Below, piece by piece: positions 8,094 through 17,103 of a stretch of 29,368 nt of DNA; the stretch's first letter is position 1, and each line of letters begins with the position of its first letter. The stretch is from positions 1 through 29,368 of the forward strand of contig JADIYM010000032.1 of NCBI GenBank assembly GCA_016705245.1, in the 5' to 3' direction. Under the pieces are notes generated by a model. That model had not been told where the DNA came from. It was given only the letters and a program-made list of their open reading frames with translations, and did not search any database. The DNA is from Blastocatellia bacterium (GTDB taxonomy: Bacteria; Acidobacteriota; Blastocatellia; UBA7656; JADIYM01). The translations under genes and the position numbers were made by a program.

Positions 8094-9566
8094 CAGCCCA
8101 ATTTCCTCCCCGTATTGATGACGTTCACCTGCCGCACCCGCACCGGCGGACAGCCGTGGCTCACCGCGTTGCTCTGGCCGGGCTCGCCCTTGCCATCGAA
8201 ATAGGAGCCGCCGAGACGGTAGCCGTGCTTCGAGCCGATTCCGTCCATCGCGTTCCAGAAGTCCGGCGTTCGCGCCTGGTAGGCCACGTCGCGCAGCAGT
8301 CCGACGACCTTGCCGCCCTTGATCTCATAGAACAGCTGCCCGCCGAACTGGAAGTTGTAGCGCTGCTGATCGATCGAGAAGCTGCCGTCGCCCTTGATGT
8401 AGATCCCGCGGTCGACGCCGGCGATGAGGTCCTCATCCACGATCTTCGTGTCACCGGGCGCCGGCAGCAAGCTGACGTTTGGCATGCGCTGGAAAGGCAC
8501 CGAGGACCAGTTGTCGGCGTAGCAGCAGCCGCCGCTCTCCTTCAGGTTGATGAGCGCCGCGTTGTCGCGGATCGTCTGGTAGCCGACGAGGATGCCGTCC
8601 TTGATGATGTTGAACTGCTTCGTCTTGACGCCGTCGTCGTCGAAGCCGCACGTTGCGAGCCCGTCGCGGTGCGTCTTGTCGCCGATGATGTTAAGGAGCT
8701 TCGAGCCGTACTGAAAGTTCCCGAGCTTTTCGGTCGTCGCGAAACTCGTCCCGGCGAAGTTCGCCTCGAAGCCGAGCACGCGGTCGAGCTCCGTCGGATG
8801 GCCGATCGACTCGTGAATCGTCAGCCAGAGGTGCTCGGGATTGAGCACGAGGTCGTAGCGGCCCGGTTCGACCGACTTCGCCCGCGACTTCTCGACGACG
8901 AGCTGGTTGTACTCCTCGGCTTCCTTCACGAGGTCGATGTCGTCGGTGACGTATTCGTAGCCCTTGCCCATCGGCTGGGCGTTCGTCGATAGGGTCTCGA
9001 ACGTGCCGGACTTCTCGTCGACGGCGGTGACCGTGTAGGTCGGGAACGTCCGCACGAGCGTCTGGTCGGTGTACGTGCCCTCGGTCGACGCGAAGATCTT
9101 TTCTTCCTTCATCGAGAAGATCTGCGAGTTGCAGAAGAACTTGTACCCGGCGACCGGCTTCATGGCCGCCTTGTTCACCCGGAGCAGGAGGTCGACCTGG
9201 GCATCGACGGGAACCTTGAACGGGTCCTTCGTGATCGGCGTCTGCCAGACGTCGACGTGCGGCGGCTCGGGGACGAGCTCGATCGGGCGTTTCTGGATCG
9301 GCTTGTTGGCCCGGGCGATCGCGACGGCGGCCTCGGCGATGCGTGCGATCGAGTCGCGGTCGATCTGCGAGCTCGCCGCGAAGCCCCAGGTCCCGTCGAC
9401 GAGCGCGCGGATGCCGTAACCGTAACTCTCGGTGTCGGTCACGCCGGTGACGTGGTCTTCTCGGGTTGAGACGAACTTCCGAAGGACGCGGACGAAGCGG
9501 ATGTCGGCGTAGGACGCGCCTTTCGACTTCGCGGCGTTGAGGGGCCACGGCGGCCAGCTCTTTCAT
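8093..9566 (-). pseudogene. tldD: TldD zinc metallopeptidase, interrupted by a 1-nt frameshift near the N-terminus
   Basis: The catalytic half of TldD/TldE. The zinc motif HESIGH (HExxxH) is followed by the family's PTELDRVLGFEANFAGTSF, and the C-terminal SHGCPP cysteine is the expected third ligand. The body frame is open from 9541 to the stop at 8093, but its first usable start is a GTG at 9442, inside conserved sequence. The correct start is the ATG at 9566, preceded by GGGAGG: it reads MKELAAVA and then leaves the body frame at a run of four G (+ strand 9541-9544). With three bases in that run the protein reads MKELAAVALNAAKSKG and continues into the conserved body without a break, about 490 residues. 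One base is therefore extra, either as a sequencing or assembly indel or as a true mutation. Everything downstream looks intact, so an error is my preferred reading. Confidence 0.88.
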
Positions 9567-9664
9567 GGTCAGAGCCTCCCTGGATTGTGTGCTGGAGCTA
9601 GGTGCGGCGGCGGTATACGGGGGGCTAGAGCAACAGTTGCGGCGCCGTGCATCCGCGGCTCAGT

Positions 9665-9725
9665 GTGCGAAGCTCTTCAGCCGCTTCGCACGCAGAGACA
9701 CGGAGGCACGGAGTCACAGAGCCGA
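9665..9725. repeat. Repeat B1: one-sided copy of the GAGGCACG octamer family
   Basis: A perfect 9-bp stem GTGCGAAGC/GCTTCGCAC (9665-9673 and 9683-9691) is followed on the right by octamer-like units (GAGACACG, GAGGCACG, GAGTCACA). The matching left tail is degenerate. It lies 27 nt past the stop of the dienoyl-CoA reductase gene and about 100 nt upstream of tldD. Related copies are B2, B3 and B4. Confidence 0.7.
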
Positions 9726-9752
9726 CAATTGTTTATGAATCAGGAACGCTTC

Positions 9753-10607
9753 TCAGGTCTTCTTGCCCTTCACGAGCGCCCCGATCGCATCCCACTGCTC
9801 ACTCGTGATGCACTCGAAGTCACTGAACTGCCCGGCGCCCCGCAACCACTCGCCGCCGTCGATCACAACGCATTCGCCATTGATGTACGACACCCGGTCG
9901 CTGACGAGGAACACCGCCAGATTGGCGAGCTCCGCGTGGTCTCCGACCCGCCCCATCGGAATCCGGCCGAGGAGCTTTCTCGCCAATTCCTCGCTCGGCA
10001 GCAGGCGCTGCCAGGCTCCTTCGGTCGGGAACGGCCCCGGTGCGATCGCGTTCATCCGGATCTTGTACTTCGCCCACTCGACCGCGAGCGATCGCGTCAA
10101 CGCAAGCACTCCGGCTTTGGCCGCTGCCGACGGCACGACATACCCCGAACCCGTTTCTGCATATGTCGTTACAATGTTGAGCATCGTCCCGCCGGTCTCT
10201 TCGGCGATCCAGCGCTTCCCGACGGCGAGCGTGCAGTAGAACGTTCCGTGAAGAACGATTCCGAGCACGGCGTCGACCGCGCGGTGCGACAGTCGCTCGG
10301 TGGGGCTCACGAAATTGCCAGCCGCATTGTTGAGCAGCACGTCGACCTTGCCGTAGTGCCTGAATACGGCGTCGACCATCGCGTCGACCGACGCCGGGTC
10401 GCGCACGTCGCACGCTACGGGCAGCACCTCGCCGCCCGAAACCTCCGACATTTCAGCCGCCGCCTTCTCGAGTCGCTCGAAGTTGCGGCTTGCTATGGCC
10501 AGCTTTGCGCCAAGCTCCAGAAAGCGCTCGCCCATCGACCGTCCGAGCCCCGTGCCGCCGCCCGTGACGAGGATGACTTTTCCTTCTAACAGGTCCTTTT
10601 CAAACAT
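9753..10607 (-). CDS. 2,4-dienoyl-CoA reductase, mitochondrial DECR1-like SDR
   Basis: A 284-residue NADP-dependent short-chain reductase for 2,4-dienoyl-CoA intermediates in beta-oxidation of unsaturated fatty acids. The cofactor motif is TGGGTGLG (residues 15-22). The classical YxxxK is replaced by the DECR arrangement, Tyr149 in TTYAETGSG and Lys164 in SAAAKAG, 15 residues apart as in human DECR1. Further DECR1-like blocks are IAPGPFPTEGAWQRL, GRIPMGRVG, NGECVVIDGGEW and the C-terminal ITSEQWDAIGALV. The start ATG at 10607 has GGGAAAG upstream; the frame stays open to 11372, but that extension lies antisense to the next gene and is not protein-like. Bacterial FadH is an unrelated flavoenzyme, so this is a different solution to the same step. 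No other beta-oxidation gene is adjacent. Confidence 0.88.
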   Translation of the reverse strand: MFEKDLLEGKVILVTGGGTGLGRSMGERFLELGAKLAIASRNFERLEKAAAEMSEVSGGEVLPVACDVRDPASVDAMVDAVFRHYGKVDVLLNNAAGNFVSPTERLSHRAVDAVLGIVLHGTFYCTLAVGKRWIAEETGGTMLNIVTTYAETGSGYVVPSAAAKAGVLALTRSLAVEWAKYKIRMNAIAPGPFPTEGAWQRLLPSEELARKLLGRIPMGRVGDHAELANLAVFLVSDRVSYINGECVVIDGGEWLRGAGQFSDFECITSEQWDAIGALVKGKKT

Positions 10608-10717
10608 CGGTCTTTCCCTTCGGCTCGCCCTCGACGCTCCGCGTATCAGTACCGTGGGGCGCACGGGTGCCGGCTGCGCGCGGGTGCGGCTCAATGTCCG
10701 TTCTTCGCATTCCACGT

Positions 10718-12052
10718 TCATGATGTCTCGGAAAACGCCGCCGCGAGCATGCGCACGGAGATGATCCGGTTCCGCCGGATGTTCTCGATGACGAAGCTGC
10801 GGCCGGCCGCCTCGAGCTCCGATCCCTGCCGCGGGATCGAGCCCGACTCGGAGAGCAGGAATCCCGCCAGCGTCACGTAGGCCGACGATTCGGGGACCTC
10901 TATCCCGAGCCGCTTGTTCAGCGCCCGGATCGAGATCGACGCATCGATGATGAGAGAGCCGTCCGGCTGCTCGACGACCGGATCTTCGCCACCGTCGTCG
11001 AACTCGTCGCGAATCTCGCCGACCAGTTCCTCGAGGATGTCCTCGAGCGTGACGATGCCCTGGAAACCGCCGTGCTCGTCGACGACGATCGCCAGATGAT
11101 GGCCGGAACGCTTCATCCGCGCGAGCACCTCGTCGAGCTGCGCATTCGGAGGCACGAAGATCGTAGGACGCACCAGCGCCCGAGGCTCGGCGTGACCGCC
11201 GGCGACGGCAGCGCCGAGCACGTCGCGAGCGTGCAGCACTCCGACCACTCCGTCCATCGAGCCTTCGAACGCCGGAATGCGCGAATACTCGGTCGCCCGG
11301 AACAGCTCGACGAGCTCGGCGAGCGGTCTGTCGATCGACACGGATGTCACGGCGGTTCGTCCGACCATGCAATCGCGAACTGTCTCGGCGGCGAACTCGA
11401 AGACGTTGTGGATCAGTTCGCGCTCGCCCGCGTTGAGGTGTCCGGTCGTGTGGCTCAGATCGACGAGATGACGGAGCTCGTCCGAGGTGTAGACGGCGGA
11501 ATGCTCTGCCGTGGCCTCGAGGCCGAACAGGCGGACCACGAAGTTGCCCGACTGAGTCAGCAACCAGATCGGGAACTTCAACGCCTTGTAGAAGAGCTCG
11601 AGCGGCAACGAGACCACGAGCGCTACGGACTCGGCCCGCTGCAGCGCCATCGTCTTTGGTGCGAGCTCGCCAAGCACGATCAGGACGAACGTGATGAGCG
11701 AGAACGAGATCGCAATCCCGATGGTTCGAGCGGCGGCAACGGCGACGCCGGCGGGAAGGACCGAAATCAGCGCATCCGTGAGCATGTGCCCCAGAGCCTC
11801 TTCGCCGACCCAGCCAAGCGCCAGGCTGGCGAGCGTGATTCCCAGCTGCGTTGCGGAAATGTAGGCATCAAGGGATTCGAGCTGGACGTTGAGCCGTTTC
11901 GCCGGCCGGCTTCCTCCGCGAGCGAGCGACTCGATCCGGGTTTTCCTGACGCCAACGAGCGCGAACTCGGCCGCCACGAAGAACGCGGTCAACGCGACCA
12001 GGAGCAGGATGAGACCGATCCGCCAGAGGGTGTCCACGACTTCAGGATTCAT
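10718..12052 (-). CDS. CNNM / CorC-HlyC family membrane protein with CBS pair
   Basis: A 444-residue inner-membrane protein of the hemolysin C-like group, related to CorC/CorB and eukaryotic CNNM magnesium transporters. The N-terminal DUF21/CNNM domain (about 1-200) has hydrophobic segments starting with LILLLVALTAFFVAAEFALVG and the family block ELAPKTMALQRAE. Two CBS motifs follow (about 215-340), including VVDEHGGFQGIVTLEDILEELVGEI. The C-terminal CorC_HlyC domain (about 350-440) has DGSLIIDA. Members export Mg2+ or support Co2+/Mg2+ resistance; the substrate here is inferred. The start at 12052 is the ATG directly before the first membrane helix; the longer open frame upstream is antisense to the next gene. 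It diverges from the endonuclease/phosphatase gene with 87 nt between. Confidence 0.9.
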   Translation of the reverse strand: MNPEVVDTLWRIGLILLLVALTAFFVAAEFALVGVRKTRIESLARGGSRPAKRLNVQLESLDAYISATQLGITLASLALGWVGEEALGHMLTDALISVLPAGVAVAAARTIGIAISFSLITFVLIVLGELAPKTMALQRAESVALVVSLPLELFYKALKFPIWLLTQSGNFVVRLFGLEATAEHSAVYTSDELRHLVDLSHTTGHLNAGERELIHNVFEFAAETVRDCMVGRTAVTSVSIDRPLAELVELFRATEYSRIPAFEGSMDGVVGVLHARDVLGAAVAGGHAEPRALVRPTIFVPPNAQLDEVLARMKRSGHHLAIVVDEHGGFQGIVTLEDILEELVGEIRDEFDDGGEDPVVEQPDGSLIIDASISIRALNKRLGIEVPESSAYVTLAGFLLSESGSIPRQGSELEAAGRSFVIENIRRNRIISVRMLAAAFSETS

Positions 12053-12139
12053 TCGGCGCGCAGTATACAGTGACCACGCGTGATTTTGCCCGCGCCGCGG
12101 TTTGGCGCCGAGCCGCGTTTCGAGCGATAGTCCTACGCC

Positions 12140-13261
12140 GTGGAGACTCGACACCTGGTCGATGGACTGCGGCAGTTCGACCGCATCGATGAGCTGCGCG
12201 CGTCGGGCTTTTTCCAGCGTCACCGCGTCGAGCTCGATACGCTGCTTGGCACTCCACAGTGTGGCGGCTCGCCGCAATCGTCCGGACCGGCGCCCGACGT
12301 CGTGCGGCTCGTCCAGTGGAACATCGAGAAGGGCCTGCGATTCCAGGGGATTGCAGAGCAGCTCGTGACGCATCCCGACCTCGTCCAGGCTGACGTCATC
12401 TTCCTAAACGAAGTCGACGTCGGCATGGCCCGAACGGCCAACCGCCACGTCGCGCGCGACCTCGCCGAGTGGCTCGGTTTCACGTGGGTGTTCGCGCCGG
12501 CGCATCTCGAGCTCACGAAGGGAGTTGGCGCCGAGCTCGAGGCGCCCGGCGACAACGCCGAAGCACTGCAGGGCAACGCGATCCTGTCGCGCTACGCGAT
12601 GCGCGACGTCCGCGTCGTACCGCTCACCAACTGCTTCGAGCCGTTCGAGTTCGAAGAAAAGCGCTACGGAAGGCGAGTTGCCGTGGTCGCAGCGCTAGAC
12701 ACGGTTGCCGGACCGCTTTTTCTGGCGGGCACGCACCTCGAGGTTCGCAATACCCCGGCGTGTCGCGCCCGACAGATCCGCGACGTGGTCGATGCGCTTC
12801 CACCCGCGGGGCCTGCGCTGGTAGCCGGCGACCTCAACTCAGGCACGTTTCCGCGCGGGACGTTCGCCCGAACGCTGGTTGGAACGCTTCGCCTGCTCGG
12901 AGACGTCGACAAACTGAAGGCGGAGCTGCGAAATCCGGTCTCGCGAGAGCCGCTGTTCCTCGAATTGGCGCGCGGCGGATTCCGGATCGAGGGGTGGAAC
13001 ACCGACGACGTCACTATCGTCGAGGCGATCGACTCGCTCGAAGACGCCGAGCGTCTGCCGAAGCCTGTTGCCCGCTACGTCCTGAAGCGCATCGACCGTC
13101 TGGACCGCAAGCTCCCCATGCGCCTCGACTGGTTTGCCGGCCGCGACATTTCTTCATCGCATCCGCTTACAATCAGCGGCCTCGCCGACGACGACGGACG
13201 ACGCGTTTCCGATCACGACCCGATCGCGGTGACGGTACACATTTACGGGTCCGGTCATTGA
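12140..13261 (+). CDS. Endonuclease/exonuclease/phosphatase fold protein
   Basis: A 373-residue metal-dependent phosphoesterase of the DNase I/APE1/sphingomyelinase superfamily. The catalytic elements come in order: the Asn of QWNIEKG, the metal-ligand Glu in FLNEVDVG, His in GTHLEV, Asp/Asn in GDLNSGT and the C-terminal SDHDPI. An N-terminal segment of about 55 residues without known motifs precedes the fold. No signal peptide or membrane segment is visible, so it is likely cytoplasmic. The substrate could be a nucleic acid, a phospholipid or an inositol phosphate; the sequence does not decide. The start is a GTG at 12140 without a clear ribosome site. A further in-frame start inside the N-terminal segment is possible. 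Confidence 0.85.
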   Translation: METRHLVDGLRQFDRIDELRASGFFQRHRVELDTLLGTPQCGGSPQSSGPAPDVVRLVQWNIEKGLRFQGIAEQLVTHPDLVQADVIFLNEVDVGMARTANRHVARDLAEWLGFTWVFAPAHLELTKGVGAELEAPGDNAEALQGNAILSRYAMRDVRVVPLTNCFEPFEFEEKRYGRRVAVVAALDTVAGPLFLAGTHLEVRNTPACRARQIRDVVDALPPAGPALVAGDLNSGTFPRGTFARTLVGTLRLLGDVDKLKAELRNPVSREPLFLELARGGFRIEGWNTDDVTIVEAIDSLEDAERLPKPVARYVLKRIDRLDRKLPMRLDWFAGRDISSSHPLTISGLADDDGRRVSDHDPIAVTVHIYGSGH

Positions 13262-13381
13262 TCCGTCGCTCTTTTGAGTCAGTCGACTTCGGGTTGCGTA
13301 AATTCCGGATACCATCGGCGGCTCGGCAGGATCAGTACCGCGAGCGATAGACCGGCGCGGAGCCGTGTCCTTCGGTGGAAA

Positions 13382-15559
13382 TCAGCGGACGAAGATCAAC
13401 GGGGCAGAGAAGATGCCGGTCGTCGGATTGATGGCCACGACGCGGACTGGTTTGCCCGATGGAATGAGCGCGCCGAAGCTCGTGTCCTCACCCGTCAGTC
13501 GTGTCGTCGTGCCGTCGCCGACGTGTTTCTTCTTCGGGTACTTCACGACGTCCATCCGCTCGTCCTCGATCTCGATCCTCTCGACGTCAACGAGGAATCC
13601 GCTGCCGTTGACGAGCAGCTTGTTGACCCCGTTCTTGAGCTTCGCACTGATCGACGTGATAGCGGGCGCCTTCGGGTCTCGGACGTCCACCGAGGTCGCT
13701 GCCGCGCTCACTTCGCGTCCCTTGCCACCGGCGAAGCGAACGCGAACCGCCGCGGCTGCGCTCGTGGGTCGCAGCAGGTGAATTCGAGACGGCGACTGTG
13801 CCTTGCCTCCGCCTCCACTGATCACGCGAACCTGCTTGGTGCCCGAAGGGAAAAAAGCGTCCTCGTCGACCATGACCGTCGCGCCGATCGCATCGCGATC
13901 ATCCGACGTGTTCGCGTCCGATGCATCGCGGTCGCCATCGGTGAACGTCTGGACGGTCAGCGTTGCCGCCGTGCCGGGATTTCGCCACATCGACAGGCCG
14001 GACGCCGAGACAATGAGCAGATCGACGCGATCGTCGCCATCCGCATCCGCCCAGGCAGCCGTCGAGCCGCCCGCGTCGATTCCGATACCGGTCGTCGCAT
14101 CGACGAAAACTGCAGAGTTGAATCGCGAAAGCGTCAGTCCGGCAGAATCCAGTGCGAGCAGGTCGATGCGGCCGTCTCCGCTCGCATCCTCCAGGGCCAC
14201 GGCGTCGCCGTCGATGCCTGCGAGACCGAAACTCGCGGTCATGTCTGTGAATGTGCCGTCGCCGTCGCTACGAAGCAGGCGGACGCCCGCGCCCGTCGCG
14301 ACAAAAAGATCGAGCGAGCCGTCGCCGTCGCCGTCCGCCCACGCGATGTCGCGAATGTCCGTGAGTCCGGAAACACCGGCGCTCGACGTGACGTCGGCGA
14401 AGCTCGACGGCGCACCTTGTCGGAACAGTCGCGCACCCGCCGCGGTCGTCACGACGAAGTCGACGAGTCCGTCGTCGTCAAAGTCGGCACACGCGACAGC
14501 CGACGGCGCCGCAACGCCGCCAAGCCCCATCGCGGCGGTCTCGTCCGAGAACTCGCCCGTCCCATCATTGATCAGGACCGCCAGTTCCGAATCGGCGCAC
14601 ACGACCAGGTCGAGCGCACCGTCCGCGTCGATGTCGACCCACGCTCCGGCCGAGACTCCGCTCGTGATTCCGAGGCTGGTCGACGCATCCGCGAACCCGG
14701 CACCGGTGTTCAGGTAGAGTCGCGCGCCCGTTGTCGTCGCGACGAATAGGTCGGGACGGCCGTCGCCGTCCGCATCGCCCCACGAGGCCGAACGCGAGTT
14801 GTCGGTCGCGAGAAGTCCCACCGACTCACCGATCTCCGAGAAGACTCCGCTGGCGTTCCGGAAGAGCAGGTCACGGCCATCGCGTGTCACGAAGAAGTCG
14901 TCGTCGCCGTCACGATCGAAGTCCGCCCACGCGACACCGGTGCCTCCCGGCTGGCCGGCGAGGCCGCTCGTCGCCGTCACGTCGAGGAACGGCTCTGTCG
15001 TCTCGATCGGAGCCGATTCCACGAACGCCGTGTAGACGTTGTCACCGGTATTCGCGTTGTTGTTGTTCGCCGCGTTGCCGGCCGCATAGAAAGCGACGAT
15101 TCCGGCGCTCGTGTCGGGCGCGGTCCACTGTACCGTCCACGTCGCTCCGCCGGATGTGCCGGCGAACGTGCCGGGAGTGCGATGTTCGACGTACTGACGG
15201 CCGCCTTCTGTCTTGATCTGCGTCTGCTGCGTGTTGACGAGCGCAAACGTGCCGGCCGGATCGAGCGAGCTCGTGAGCGCCGTGAGCTGGAAGCCCCATC
15301 GACTGCGGTCCTGGCGATTGACGCGAACCGTGATCGTGTAGGTGGCGCCGGCGTCGTACTGCTCCGGCACACCTGCGATTGTGACGCTGCCTATACCATC
15401 GTTGAGCGCAGCGGTCGTATGGCACTCCCGGCAGCTGTTCTCGCCGGGCGCGCCCGTGTAGCCGGGACTCGGACCCGCCGAGTTCGCAAACGCTATCGGT
15501 ACCATCAGGCCAAAGGCCATCAGGAACAGCAGCTTCAGTCGTTGTGCCGTGATCTTCAT
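13382..15559 (-). CDS. Secreted Reeler-like protein with one CxxCH motif and FG-GAP/VCBS repeats
   Basis: A 725-residue exported protein. A Sec signal peptide (residues 1-25, AFA before the cut) is followed by a choice-of-anchor V/Reeler-like domain (about 26-185) with a single haem-c-type motif CRECH (43-47). Seven FG-GAP/VCBS units follow, each with a calcium-loop motif such as DRDGDDD, DGDGRPD and DGDGSLD; this predicts a seven-bladed propeller. After that comes an ASPIC/UnbV-like segment (IGATVMV and the beta-rich stretch behind it), then an IPT/TIG-like C-terminal domain (about 625-725, ITSISAKLKNG to FVR). The ATG at 15559 is preceded by GGAGG. Function is unknown; the family is found on cell surfaces or in the periplasm. 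Covalent haem attachment is possible but unproven, since a distal ligand cannot be assigned. Confidence 0.85.
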   Translation of the reverse strand: MKITAQRLKLLFLMAFGLMVPIAFANSAGPSPGYTGAPGENSCRECHTTAALNDGIGSVTIAGVPEQYDAGATYTITVRVNRQDRSRWGFQLTALTSSLDPAGTFALVNTQQTQIKTEGGRQYVEHRTPGTFAGTSGGATWTVQWTAPDTSAGIVAFYAAGNAANNNNANTGDNVYTAFVESAPIETTEPFLDVTATSGLAGQPGGTGVAWADFDRDGDDDFFVTRDGRDLLFRNASGVFSEIGESVGLLATDNSRSASWGDADGDGRPDLFVATTTGARLYLNTGAGFADASTSLGITSGVSAGAWVDIDADGALDLVVCADSELAVLINDGTGEFSDETAAMGLGGVAAPSAVACADFDDDGLVDFVVTTAAGARLFRQGAPSSFADVTSSAGVSGLTDIRDIAWADGDGDGSLDLFVATGAGVRLLRSDGDGTFTDMTASFGLAGIDGDAVALEDASGDGRIDLLALDSAGLTLSRFNSAVFVDATTGIGIDAGGSTAAWADADGDDRVDLLIVSASGLSMWRNPGTAATLTVQTFTDGDRDASDANTSDDRDAIGATVMVDEDAFFPSGTKQVRVISGGGGKAQSPSRIHLLRPTSAAAAVRVRFAGGKGREVSAAATSVDVRDPKAPAITSISAKLKNGVNKLLVNGSGFLVDVERIEIEDERMDVVKYPKKKHVGDGTTTRLTGEDTSFGALIPSGKPVRVVAINPTTGIFSAPLIFVR

Positions 15560-15670
15560 CGTCTCGAGGATGGCCTCCGCCGGTCGTAACTGCCGCCTTT
15601 CGACGCGCACCGGTGACGAATCGTCGGAAAAAGGTCTCGCCGGCCTTCTCAGGCCCTAGCCCGTAGCTAC

Positions 15671-17038
15671 TTACGCGAGATCTGCGCGGGTAAGGAAGCC
15701 GCCAGCCGCTGTAGGATAAACGGCCCGCACCCCGGCGAGCGACCATTGCCCGGACACCTCGACGACGATGCACTCGATGAAGTCGCCGACGATCACGAGT
15801 CCCGCGACCTCCTCCGGAACGCGAACGTCGAAGTCGATCGCGGTATCGTCGTCATCCTCGGGATCGATCGGCGGGCTCGAGAGCGTCACGTTCGTCCCTT
15901 CGACGTCCGACACGTCGAAGATGCCCTCGATGATGTCCGAAACGTCCGCCGCCGTTCCGTCGATGAGTGATGCCATCGTTTCGTCGGCGTCGCGCGCCTG
16001 TGTGACGCCCTCCAGCAGGAACGTCGCCATCACGCAGCGAGGGACGTCGTAGAGCTTCGGCATGACGTCGCGTTCGTATTCGGTCTGAATGAACGTGCCG
16101 AGCGCCGCATCGAGGTAACGCAGAAACCTCCAGACGGCCGTCAGGGCGCTCTTCGCCGATTCGGACCTGAGGTCGTGCCACTGTCGCGGATACCAGAGCG
16201 CGAAGAACTCGAGCAGGTCATCGCCTCGAAGGTCGCTCGGACGATCCGGTCCGACCTCGTCGGTGAACCGGACGAGCGCGTTGAGCGCGTACGCTTCGCT
16301 CTCGAACGCCTCTTCATCAGTCGCCTCGAAGATCGAGTCGAGGTACTCGCGGGCGAATCGCGCCAGTGTGCCCTCCTCAAAGCTCGTGGCATCGAATTCG
16401 AGCAGGTTGTCGACCTCGTCCTCGACGAGCCGGCCTTCTTCGGCGAGCAGCGCGGCGAGCTCCTCTTCCGTCTCCGAATCGCCTTCCATCCTCGGGCCGT
16501 CGGGGCCCAGTGTCTCGGTACCCTCGGCGCCGAATCGTTTCTGCACGCCCGACAGCACATAGAAATCAGCGACCGGAATGATCCTCGTCGAAATCACGTT
16601 GCCGGCCTCGAGGCCGAGCTCATCGGAATGGCACGACGTTGGCACCGTGCGATAGATGTTGCCGAACGCATCGGCGAGCTCGATGAAACCGCCACGCAGG
16701 TCCGCGACTCGAAAAAGGTCGTCGAGGGCGCCATCGTCCCAGGCCGACAACATCTCACGCTCGCGATCTGGGAGGTCGTCGTTCGACGCTAGGAAATGCT
16801 CGATAGTCGTAGAGCCGTCGACGTCTTCCCACTCGAAGATGAACCAGTCGGTAAACTCGATGCGGTCGCCCTCGTCGACGAAGTCGACGTCATTCTCCTC
16901 GATCGACTCCACGAACAGCGGCCGCAACTTGCCCGCTACCACGAAACTGATGAGTCGCTGCTTGAGGTGGACGGCCAGATCGATGAGCTCCGATTGACCG
17001 CCCGGACCCTTTCCGCCCGGAAACCTGATGATGGTCAT
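15671..17038 (-). CDS. Acidic protein of unknown function, neighbour of the subtilase gene
   Basis: I do not recognise this 455-residue protein with certainty. It has no signal peptide or membrane segment and is very rich in Asp and Glu throughout. The first 180 residues have an ordered pattern (EFTDWFIFEWE, then STTIEHFLASN, RTVPTS, and IIPVADFYVLSG) that I associate from memory with the N-terminal part of some SEC-C-type bacterial proteins. A glutamate-rich linker follows (about 190-230). The helical segment 250-330 (ALNALVRFTDEV, then AVWRFLRYLDAALG) is faintly like an integrase core-binding fold. The C-terminal 100 residues alternate acidic loops and beta strands. It starts 65 nt after the corrected end of the subtilase gene on the same strand, so the two may be one transcript. 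A ligand, substrate or inhibitor of that protease is possible but only inferred. Confidence 0.7.
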   Translation of the reverse strand: MTIIRFPGGKGPGGQSELIDLAVHLKQRLISFVVAGKLRPLFVESIEENDVDFVDEGDRIEFTDWFIFEWEDVDGSTTIEHFLASNDDLPDREREMLSAWDDGALDDLFRVADLRGGFIELADAFGNIYRTVPTSCHSDELGLEAGNVISTRIIPVADFYVLSGVQKRFGAEGTETLGPDGPRMEGDSETEEELAALLAEEGRLVEDEVDNLLEFDATSFEEGTLARFAREYLDSIFEATDEEAFESEAYALNALVRFTDEVGPDRPSDLRGDDLLEFFALWYPRQWHDLRSESAKSALTAVWRFLRYLDAALGTFIQTEYERDVMPKLYDVPRCVMATFLLEGVTQARDADETMASLIDGTAADVSDIIEGIFDVSDVEGTNVTLSSPPIDPEDDDDTAIDFDVRVPEEVAGLVIVGDFIECIVVEVSGQWSLAGVRAVYPTAAGGFLTRADLA

Positions 17039-17103
17039 GACCTTGATCGCTTCGAAGAGGAGAACTTGCCGGGAATTCGCCGTGAAAAGATTCGGCGGCG
17101 ACT

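Noticed and set aside
8691..9566. 291-codon - strand frame starting at the true tldD ATG
   Set aside because: Only its first eight codons are TldD-like; the rest is arginine-rich out-of-frame sequence caused by the frameshift.
6753..9566. TldD/TldE as part of a RiPP or toxin-antitoxin cluster
   Set aside because: No precursor peptide, modification enzyme or toxin gene is seen nearby; the neighbours are housekeeping genes.
13274..14749. 491-codon + strand open frame opposite the FG-GAP gene
   Set aside because: The opposite strand has a signal peptide, seven calcium motifs and a ribosome site; this frame is only its complement.
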